A stretch of 64,000 nucleotides of DNA from Oegoconia quadripuncta. Lineage: Eukaryota > Arthropoda > Insecta > Lepidoptera > Autostichidae. Below, one piece after another: positions 56,587 to 64,000 of this stretch. The DNA lies in contig OX438743.1 in assembly GCA_949316235.1 (NCBI GenBank), positions 22,565,771 to 22,629,770 of the forward strand, read 5' to 3'. The notes below the pieces were generated by a model that saw only the letters and a program-made list of their open reading frames with translations, did not search any database and was not told the DNA's origin. The first letter of the stretch is position 1; the number at the start of each line of letters is the position of its first letter. The position numbers and the translations under genes are program-made.

Positions 56587-57560
56587 CTACCAATTATCTA
56601 TCGGAATGTACACTCCAGGTGACATTGAAATGTAATCGGGAGACAAATTAAATACATCTTGATCTTCTTCCCATGAAGATGATAGTATGATAAGTGGATT
56701 CAAGGGTGGTGTTGATATTATGGGAGGCGGGGATGGCCAAGAATATCCTGTATAGTTATTAGTTTTCGATATTGATGGCGTTGGTTCGTGTGTTCGACGA
56801 GACTTCGATGCGGCTCCCTCATTTGGATCTGTTTTTCTTTTACCACCGAGTTGCGAATTCAATCTGTAAACAAAACATTTATATTAGTACAAATGTAAAT
56901 ATTCAATTTATAGTTTTGATAAACGATTACATACTTAAATATAAATACTAAATTAACTTAATAATACTAAAAATTCACCCAGTTTCCACAATACTTACAT
57001 GAAGAACTACATAACTTGCAATAAGCTTGCATTTGCATAACTCCATCAATTTCATCAAGCTCACTAATGAAATTATTATTAATATTTTTCGAATGCCCAT
57101 TGCAGGGTGTAAAATATGGTATTATATCAGAGTCCTTGATCATAAGATCAGGTAGTTTATGGCTGATGTACCACATTCTAATGAATGGATGAAATTTACT
57201 TAGAAGAAGTGATTTCTTTATCATCATTATTTCATCAGCTGATAACGATAACATTATTGTGGTAGTCAAAATTTCTAATTTAAAACAAAGCTACACTGAT
57301 CAACTAAAGGCTTATTACAACTTTCAAAATTCCAACGTACACAAACGTTAAACTGATCGACAAAGGGCATTATATAGCAAGATCTCTCATCCCCTCTACC
57401 CATTAAAATGGTGCAATTTTTTTTCTACTTACGATTTGAGTGGTCCCTGGGTTACTGCATCATAGAGATCACAGAGTTGTCGATCCGTATCTTGTTCTTC
57501 GGCTTCGAGACACAGTTGCACCAGTTGGTCATCAAACAGAGAGTTGTTCAGATTTGCCAT
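56587..57560 (-). CDS. 134-aa protein sharing the polymerase N-terminus
   Basis: The mirrored leader exon (57433-57560, minus) splices with the same donor and acceptor as in polymerase (intron 56864-57432) to exon 2 at 56587-56863. Residues 1-71 are the same as the polymerase N-terminus, including the basic KRK...SRR stretch that could act as a nuclear signal. After the TIR boundary (56779) the tail is unique: proline- and serine-rich (SWPSPPP), then SSSWEEDQDVF and a tyrosine-containing end (VYIPIDNW). Function is unknown. It could be a regulatory or accessory protein targeted like the polymerase, a stand-in for the unidentified terminal protein, or a by-product of TIR expansion. Its continuous open frame on the private side argues mildly for selection. 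Confidence 0.7.
56967..57254 (-). CDS. Intron-nested 95-aa ORF, right TIR copy
   Basis: Identical in translation to the left copy and placed in the mirrored intron. It has the same cysteine cluster near the C-terminus, the same internal GTAAGT donor, and the same TATA/initiator words upstream on the minus strand. Confidence 0.5.
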   Translation of the reverse strand: MLSLSADEIMMIKKSLLLSKFHPFIRMWYISHKLPDLMIKDSDIIPYFTPCNGHSKNINNNFISELDEIDGVMQMQAYCKLCSSSCKYCGNWVNF

Positions 57561-57836
57561 CGTGTTAGCACTGCACTGGTGGCTGGGTAGCGAATGGTGA
57601 GACTGAATGCTTCGTCGGTACACTTATAATGTCGGGGTGGTGGAGCAGGTAAAACGTAAAGTAGGTACTTGGTGTTCCGCTCCGCTGTTTGTAGCCGATG
57701 GTTTTGTAATAATTTAAGCTGACGGTAACGGAGCCAAAGGCATTATTTTTCTAATCTATTGTTTACTTAATTTTGTTCCATAAAGTTAAATTTAAAAAAA
57801 TCTTGTCATAAATTGCTTTAAGTAATAATGGAAGTG

Positions 57837-58440
57837 TTATTGTTTCTTATCCATTGTTACAAAATACTTTGTACAGCCCACCTTAGATGCTACCTGTTTA
57901 GTTATGTTATAAATTAAATCTCTTGCAGATTGATAATGTTTATCCTCCTCTGTTGCGACGTAATATTTAACACGGACATCTGCATGTTTCCAGTAGTCTA
58001 TGGGTGAAACTTGTTTTAATTTATTCATTTCATACACTTCGATTTTCACGAGATGGCTTGCAGAGGAACCGTCATCACAGTTTGTTGAAATATATGAGGT
58101 ACCCTCTCCGTTAGATTGACCGACGGTTGATGAGTATGTTATGGTTTTCTTTTTCTTCGCTTTCTCAAAAAATGCATCAATGCCCTTGCTGCTCCTCTTT
58201 GTGATGTTTTGTTTAACTTTCATGTCAAGAGAGTTCTGATCCTCGTCATCGCTTTTATTAGGATAATAATAGTTCTTCAGTGTGTAATCATAATCAGGAG
58301 TAATCTGTAGGATAGAATTTCAAATTAATTACACAATCTGATAGAACTATTGAATTAACATGAATTAACTGATCAAACGTATTAAAATCAATCTAAGATG
58401 TAATGATTAAATAATTAATGAGAACATAACTTACCGACAT
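57837..58440 (-). CDS. Spliced 157-aa TIR gene, right copy
   Basis: Mirror of the left gene: exon 1 at 58435-58440 (ATGTCG then GTAAGT), intron 58305-58434, exon 2 57837-58304. The exon 2 translation is identical to the left copy, so either promoter could supply the product. Function is unknown. Confidence 0.75.
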
Positions 58441-59119
58441 GGTGGCTACTGCGTAGATACACACTTTTTAACTATAAAATAGCACTGTTGGCGGTCGTAA
58501 TGGTACTGTGGATAAGCAAGTGAGTTGGATCGGTTTATATAGGACGATTTTGATGGAACATGTTTGTACTTGTTTAAAATATACAGGCAATATTACCTTC
58601 GCCCATAACAATAACCATAAAACCCAATTTTTTACAGATGTCTACCCAAAAGTAATTTATACACCGACAAATACCTTCGCCTATAACAATACTCATAAAA
58701 TCCCTTTGTTAGATAAGTCTAACGGAAATCGTCTTAAAGCAAATATTGCTTCAATAGAAATACAGACAATTTTTGAACAAAGGAAGGGACACTTCGCAAA
58801 AGCTATATAAAAAAATCAGGTATACACTACACGGGTGGTCTCCGATATCTAAAAATTTACCTACTGATCACAAAGAATTAATTCATACACTCCAACCAAA
58901 ATGCAACACGAAAAAATGACAATGCTAGAGAATTTTCGAACAAAGGAAGCGACACGTCGCTAAATCTATATAAAAAAAAAACAGGTAAACACTACACGGG
59001 TGGCCTCCGATACCTAATGAAACTCCAACACGCGTGAAAAAGTCGCGCGAGATGATATCAAACCATGAATAGACCTGATGCGCCGTGGATTTATTTTATT
59101 TCAAACCGTGAATAAAGTT

Positions 59120-59218
59120 GATCAAAGCGCGAATCGATTTAATTACACCCCGCGAATCAAACCGCGAATCGATTTAATTACACCCCGCGAATCAAACCGC
59201 GAATCAATTTAATTACAC
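59120..59218 (-). repeat. 35-bp iteron array in right TIR
   Basis: Mirror of the left iteron array, with two full units plus the degenerate third instead of three plus one. It is otherwise the same motif. Confidence 0.9.
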
Positions 59219-59364
59219 ACCGTGAATAAACTTTATTACATACCGCGAATCATTTTAATTAAACCGCGAATCCCGCGAGTATGTGGAGAGCTTTTTTGCG
59301 CACCCAAAAACCGTGATTGGACTGCACCAGATCACTGCACCAGAAAGAACGAATCCCTACTACT

Positions 59365-59370
59365 GTGATC
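59365..59370. repeat. Right target-site duplication GTGATC
   Basis: GTGATC directly follows the right terminus, which reads CCCTACTACT on the plus strand. It matches the left duplication exactly, so the unoccupied site would have carried one copy. Confidence 0.95.
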
Positions 59371-59890
59371 CAGCGATGAAGATCGTTGTTTAACTCCAAA
59401 AGATGTGAGAGAATAAGTTTCTAATGCTGAATTTAGCTTTTTACCAGAAGTTCGTTGGTACTATATTAATCCTGTGCTAGATTCCCAATGTACCCAATGA
59501 AATCTAATTAGGCATGAATGAAATTAGATTATCCGTATCCGACAACATAACCTCTGACATTATCAATTTTAACTAATCTTTGACATTGTATACCTATTCA
59601 TTTAATGAACTATTTGTAAATTAAAATTATTTAGTATAGAAATTAATTATATCATTATTTAGAGGAATTAACTCTAGACAATATTTGCACACCACGCAGT
59701 GGTAGAATTTGCGGAGACAATTTATAGCTTTAAGAACTTCATGTACCAAATTCCGTAGCAAATAAACCATTTCATTTCAGAAGTCTGCTTGTAACAGGTT
59801 CGATCTCAAGACCTTCGATATGGGAATATTCGATTAGGTACCTAAACGTTACCATAAATAACGTTATCGACCCCTTATAAGTAATACCTG
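59371..59890 (+). other. Intron sequence right of the Polinton
   Basis: AT-rich intron 1 sequence between the target duplication and a SINE. I see no gene in it. Confidence 0.6.
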
Positions 59891-59898
59891 ATTATTTT

Positions 59899-60174
59899 AT
59901 GACGACCTGTTTGGTGTAGTGGTTAGCAACTCTGACCACTGTACCAAAAGGTTGCGGGTTCGAATCCCGCTAATGGCATATGTTTGTGTGATGAATACGG
60001 ACATGTGTACCCGAGTTATGGATGTTTTCATTTATAATACGTATTTATTTACAAAAAAAAATGTATTTATGTATTATATCAACCATCTGGTATCCACAAC
60101 ACAAGCATATAGTTGCTTACTGTGGAACTAAATGGCGCTGTGTGTATATCTAAGGATATTTATTTATTTATTTT
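59899..60174 (+). mobile_element. SINE-2 copy (tRNA-derived)
   Basis: Begins GACGACCTGTTTGGTGTAGTGG (A box) and carries a B box GGTTCGAATCC about 50 nt later, then the family body (ATGAATACGGACATGTG) and a TTTATTTA-rich end. It lies in transporter intron 1, 70 bp before exon 2. Confidence 0.85.
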
Positions 60175-60244
60175 ATCCACCTATCTGACAAGCACCCAGG
60201 CTTTACGGTGACCAGGAATAAAAGCCATGATGTTGTTCTGTCAG

Positions 60245-60449
60245 ATGTTTAGTCCCCCAGTGCGAGTCGTCCCCGCCTGTTTTCGAGGCGGGGGAGTGGG
60301 GCAAGTGGGTATTCCCGCCGGGAGCAGCGGGCAAGTGCCAGCAGCACGTCCCCGTGGGGACGACCTGCGAGGCTGAATCCTTCCACGCCAACAACACACA
60401 GCGCTGCAGCGCCTGGATCTATGAGAATAACAACACAATCGTTGCAGAG
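60245..60449 (+). CDS. SLC22-type transporter gene A, exon 2 (extracellular loop)
   Basis: The acceptor TCTGTCAG precedes 60245, and 205 nt supply one base plus 68 codons to a GTACCC donor. The translation has the large cysteine-containing loop between helices 1 and 2 that defines SLC22 proteins: five cysteines, the pattern CxxxxCE near the start, RCSAWIY near the end, and TIVAE at the boundary. It is GC-rich compared with its surroundings, as expected for an exon. The phase matches exon 1 exactly. Confidence 0.9.
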
Positions 60450-60560
60450 GTACCCGACCAGTTGTTATATATTAATTCTGTTGTCAATGATTAATATCGT
60501 TCGTCAATATAGTTCGTACCTTGCAGCTGTTAGCTACGTTCGTTAAACTAGGCGGAAATT

Positions 60561-60940
60561 TTCCTTCTTTAATCATATGTACCAATTCCTACGATTTTCA
60601 AAGCTATTTCGAAAGTTTTTTATTTGGAAAATAGAATATTATTTAAAGGTTTCACATGAAATATTTTTTAATTTCTGGCCTAAATCACATAACAAAAAAA
60701 AACTTGAACCGAGCTCTTTCCATGTGGTTCCCATAATCATTTCTTAGATTCGCTCAAACTTTTAAAAAGCGGTTACTTTTAAAAATTAACGCTGCCTATA
60801 CTTAACTTAATGTTATCCGATAATACATTAGCTAAATTTGGATTTGCCGTTCCCAAAAAAAAAAAAACAAAAATGTTTGTATGGAGAAAACAGTCTTAAT
60901 GAAATTCTTCATACAAAACGCCAATTTCATAGGTATGGAC
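60561..60940. repeat. 380-bp repeat E, copy in transporter intron 2
   Basis: Closely matches 26911-27290 in the same orientation over about 380 bp, including the poly(A)-like CCAAAAAAA block. No ORF and no terminal repeats are evident. Confidence 0.75.
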
Positions 60941-61344
60941 GTAATATTTCCTTCTTCTATGTTTTCTCCGTAATTAAGCTCGCTAACTATACTATAGCTA
61001 GGCACAAATTTTGTTTTCACTCAAATAGAAATCTAGCCAAGGGCCTGAGGTAGTAATAGTGTATGACAAAGCTTGCCAGTAAGTGCCATGTCCAGTATGT
61101 AGAGTATAGTATCCTAGTAGTATAGTGGCCATGTATAGTATCTAGTACTAAATGCTGTCAATCCTTGTCCCATGGTAACTAGGCAATGAGATGACACGCA
61201 CAGGAGTTAGTGAGAGGAGTACAGCAGTGGAATTTGCTGTGGAAGTTGAAGTTAATTATCTACATGTGTGTGAAACATTCATTTCACTACATGGCAACAT
61301 TGACAACTTCGAACCTATTATAGAAAGGTCCTGAAAAAGATAAG

Positions 61345-61720
61345 CTTATGTGTCATCATCATCAGAATTTGATGTCCCCATGTTAGGGTTGTCTGTTCTT
61401 ACTAGGAGAGCGTATGGGCCATAATCGACTACGGGGACCAGCAGTCAGACCGCCTAACTCAATTGCTTTGGGAATTGCTATCGTTTATGACGTCAATGCA
61501 ATGTCCGTTCTTGTCATATCGTAACGCAATGACAAGGACAGACAGTACATTGCTATGGCTATCGCTATAGCTTTGAATTAGGCGGTAGAGCCCCGGGTGC
61601 GGATTGAGGCATTTATGTCATTTTAACGAATTGACCGAGCGGCTATTCGACATGCCCGCCGAGGCACGGAGTGGTCACCCATCCAAGGAGGACAAGGTTT
61701 ATGTATAGTAGGGAACTTAT
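61345..61720 (+). repeat. Interspersed repeat D with MITE-3 inserted
   Basis: Starts with the GATGTCCCCATGTTAGGGTT-type head of a common lepidopteran repeat, also seen near 140-330 and 32815-32940. Within it, 61447-61600 is a small palindromic element (MITE-3) whose ends are GCCTAA and TTAGGC. Confidence 0.65.
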
Positions 61721-61988
61721 TTTTAATTCTTGTACACTCAATTGTGATTAGTTATCGATACTTGACTTAAATATATGAATAATATCGTTTCGTCTTTATA
61801 TACAAAGCGTATGGAAGACTTGCGTGATTTTTTTCCTTTACAAATTTTTAAAGAAGTTCAGTGGGATAAAGGATAGGACGGAACCTTTAGATTATGTATA
61901 CTGTTGCTCGGGCGAGCGCGTCCGTTAGCTGGCGTTAGATCAGGGTCAGGTGGGTGAATCTGACAGTGGACCACTTGCGGTGTTTCAG

Positions 61989-62089
61989 TTTGGGTTGGCG
62001 TGCGAGAACTGGAAGCGCACCCTTGTGGGTACCATTCACAGTACCGGCCTCTTCGCCGCGCTCTGTATCACAGGTTTCATGTCTGATAC
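61989..62089 (+). CDS. SLC22-type transporter gene A, exon 3
   Basis: The acceptor GTGTTTCAG precedes FGLACENWKRTLVGTI. 33 codons plus 2 nt run to a GTAAGT donor. The translation covers the end of the loop and helix 2 (HSTGLFAALCITGFMSD). It joins exon 4 to give SD-T-FGRR, the major-facilitator loop motif, with Thr where Arg is usual. Phases with exons 2 and 4 agree. Confidence 0.9.
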
Positions 62090-62704
62090 GTAAGTAACGT
62101 TATATTAGTACGTGTTTATGATTGTAGATAACCATAAATCTATCAATAAAAGGCACTCTCCTGACTGACTCAAAGATCATCATATACAGGCAGGTGTGTT
62201 AGTTCACATAGAGGTAAACCAAGAAAGGATTTCTTGAATGTCCACTCCTGAGGTCGTAGGAGCACGGAAATTTTCAACAAAAGTCAATATCCGGAATCAA
62301 GGACTCCTAAAAAAATTAAATTAGTATGTAGGCTAGGCTACTTTAAACACGTGTTTCTGCATTAATGATAATGACCCTGTAATATCCATTATTTTCCATT
62401 TTCTTCAGTGTAATGGTCTAGGTACCTACTTATTTAATTTACTTCGAATTTGATACGGTCGAAGTCGCGTGCTTAAAGCTAGTTTACCTTACATCTTTTA
62501 GAACTCTTCAATACAGAATGGTGTACTCTACCTTTTCATGATTGGTCAGACACTCTTGATTGGAGTGCGAGCTCCTCTTGGCATTAATTATATGACATGG
62601 CGCTTCTATTGTACCAAATAGAACTGATTTCTCTGTGACAGGAGTTACAAAAAATTATTTATCGATCATTAGGAAATTTATTATTTACTGCACATTTTAC
62701 CTAT

Positions 62705-63021
62705 ACAGGTTTAATTTGAATTCGTGTAATTGCCATTAACTGGCGATTACGAACAACTTTCCACTAGGAACCATAGACGAATTCAGCTAGAAATTGTTGG
62801 ACTTCCATACTAAAGGTGATTTCTGAATGGTTTACTTTGTTTGCAAACGCTTTATTGTACTTTATAAAGTTTACAAAATTATTTAGACTACTACTACTTT
62901 GTGTGGGTAATCGAAATTTTTGAACGAATTCGACTCGAAGGTACCCTTTGGGGAAAGTTGTTCGGAATCAAGAGTGAGGTCATCAGTTAATGGGGATTTA
63001 CACGAATTCAAATTCACCCTA
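62705..63021. mobile_element. MITE-4 copy just before transporter exon 4
   Basis: The left end TTAATTTGAATTCGTGTAAT is mirrored by ACACGAATTCAAATTCACCC at the right. Inner parts are also inverted (AACAACTTTCC/GGGGAAAGTTG). Only 14 bases separate it from the exon. Confidence 0.7.
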
Positions 63022-63035
63022 CATTGTGTTGTTAG

Positions 63036-63190
63036 GTTCGGCCGGCGCAACGCGTTCATACTGACGGCCGTGTCGCGCGCGGTGACGGGGCTGGCGCGCG
63101 CCTTCAGTACCAACTACGTGCAGTACCTCGTGCTGGAGCTCCTCGACGCTACGGCCGGCTCCGGCACTTACAGCTGCGGCTACATACTAG
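63036..63190 (+). CDS. SLC22-type transporter gene A, exon 4
   Basis: The acceptor TGTTGTTAG precedes 63036. The exon gives FGRRNAFILTAVSR, then helix 3-4 sequence (VQYLVLELLDATAGSGTYSCGYILG), typical of SLC22 proteins, and ends at CTAG|GTCTAT, a weak donor. Read-through would add only a few residues before a stop. Very high GC contrasts with the AT-rich flanks. A MITE ends 14 nt before the exon. Later exons must lie beyond the window or the gene is truncated. Confidence 0.85.
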
Positions 63191-63221
63191 GTCTATTGAT
63201 ATTTATTTAGCCTGAAGCCTG

Positions 63222-63835
63222 GGGCTCTACCGCTTAGCTGAAATCTATAGCGAAAGCAATTCCATGTCTGTCCTTGTCATTGTCTTACGATATGACAAGG
63301 ATGGATGGTGCATTGCTTTGGAAATTGTTATTCTCAATTGCCTTGGGAATGTCTGTCAAAATCAAAAATGCTTTATTTTGTAGGTATACAGGGTACACTT
63401 AAAATAGTCAGATTTTACATTTTTAAAGCTACTGCTTGTTCAAAAGGCAATTTTCCCCTGAGAAGAACAAGCAAGAAACTCGAGAGGTCGCTCTTTTAAA
63501 AAAAAGGTTTTTATATTACAAAATTATTAATTAATATTTAATGTTATAATATTTCATTATTAATTGTGAAATAGCCTGGTTATGCGAACGGGCTGGTTAT
63601 GTCCATGATTGTTTATCATCTAAATAATCTGATATTTTATAATATGCTTTCTTAATAAGTTTCTGTTTTATAGTAGGTATCTTTAAATTTATTGAAAGGA
63701 AGATTTTGTATATCAACAGGAACTTTATTGAAAAAGCGTATACATCATCTGTCCTTGTGGTATCGTAACACAATGACAAGGACGGACAGTGGTAGCGTTA
63801 TCGCTATAGCTTAGATGCGGTAGAGCCCTTGGAGG
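63222..63835. mobile_element. MITE-3 copy split by a LINE-A 3' end
   Basis: GGGGCTCTACCGC (63222) and GCGGTAGAGCCC (about 63818) are the outer ends. The AATGACAAGGACGGACAG inner part is present. A reversed LINE-A end occupies about 63356-63745. Confidence 0.65.
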
Positions 63836-64000
63836 TGGGTTGGGTGACACCACTATTATGACTAAGTTTTACGCAAATGAAAATATAGCAAACCCCCGAT
63901 TGACCATGACATAATCCAAATACACCAAACAACTGTGTAAAAAGCTTAGTATCATCGAAAACGGCTTAACCGATTTTCATCATACTTACATGGCTAATAA

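Larger units (their letters stand above)
43623..59364 (+). mobile_element. Complete Maverick/Polinton (adintovirus-type) element
   Basis: Seen: inverted repeats of 2608 bp (left) and 2586 bp (right) begin with 5'-AGTAGTAGGG and are flanked on both sides by GTGATC (43617-43622 and 59365-59370). A 6-bp duplication and AG termini are the known Polinton insertion signature. Inside, all core genes are open: polymerase B, packaging ATPase, integrase, penton-like protein, pX-like protein, major capsid protein and adenain-like protease, plus small unrecognised genes. The genes read on the plus strand except the mirrored copies in the right TIR. Known: this gene set defines Polintons, regarded as integrated relatives of adenovirus-like viruses that replicate by protein priming and integrate through a retrovirus-like integrase. 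Inference: the exact target duplication, near-identical TIRs and absence of frame breaks point to recent insertion. Confidence 0.97.
56779..59364 (-). repeat. Right terminal inverted repeat, gene-bearing, 2586 bp
   Basis: Mirror image of the left arm. Inside the terminal indels, left and right coordinates sum to 103009, so every left-arm gene maps exactly to a right-arm copy on the minus strand. Two features are private to this arm: a 13-bp insertion near the terminus that repeats CTGGTGCAGT, and one fewer 35-bp iteron. Confidence 0.95.

Noticed and set aside
60203..60438. Antisense ORFs over transporter exon 2
   Set aside because: GC-rich exon shadows; the sense frame matches SLC22 loop sequence with correct splice phases.

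Overview
The window is an AT-rich stretch of an insect chromosome, most probably a moth or butterfly (Lepidoptera). Three things point that way: dense tRNA-derived SINEs, LINE 3' ends and MITEs of lepidopteran style; spliced host exons of an SLC22-type organic cation transporter; and no bacterial gene organisation. Host coding sequence is sparse: one transporter exon on the minus strand (28569-28738) and four exons of a paralogous transporter on the plus strand (39923-40086, 60245-60449, 61989-62089, 63036-63190), which continues beyond the window.

The main content is a complete Maverick/Polinton (adintovirus-type, virus-like transposon) at 43623-59364, 15,742 bp. It is flanked by an exact 6-bp target duplication GTGATC and bounded by near-identical terminal inverted repeats of about 2.6 kb starting 5'-AG. 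It lies in the 20.2-kb first intron of the plus-strand transporter gene, next to a broken LINE (40224-43128).

The element's core genes all read through on the plus strand. They are a protein-primed DNA polymerase B, an A32-type packaging ATPase, two tandem small paralogues, an unrecognised 248-aa protein, a DDE integrase with a chromodomain, a penton-like minor capsid protein, a small basic adenovirus pX-like protein, a double-jelly-roll-type major capsid protein and an adenain-type protease. Together they cover replication, integration, DNA packaging, capsid building and maturation, so this looks like a young and possibly still functional virus-like element.

Its unusual part is the ends. 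Each TIR carries the same genes in mirror image: a spliced 157-aa gene, a 95-aa ORF inside an intron, and a 128-nt leader exon. On the left the leader splices in frame to the polymerase. On the right the same leader splices in frame to a different, proline-rich tail, giving a 134-aa protein that shares its first 71 residues with the polymerase. The TIR boundary falls inside that shared second exon.

Region by region: 1-28 kb is repeat-filled intergenic DNA with LINE ends, three SINE families, two oppositely oriented 1-kb TA-flanked MITEs and a 319-bp-arm inverted repeat. 28.5-40 kb holds the divergent transporter first exons, separated by LINE relics and a 46-bp minisatellite. 40-43.2 kb is the LINE. 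43.6-59.4 kb is the Polinton. 59.4-64 kb holds transporter exons 2-4 separated by SINEs and MITEs, one of which abuts a splice acceptor.
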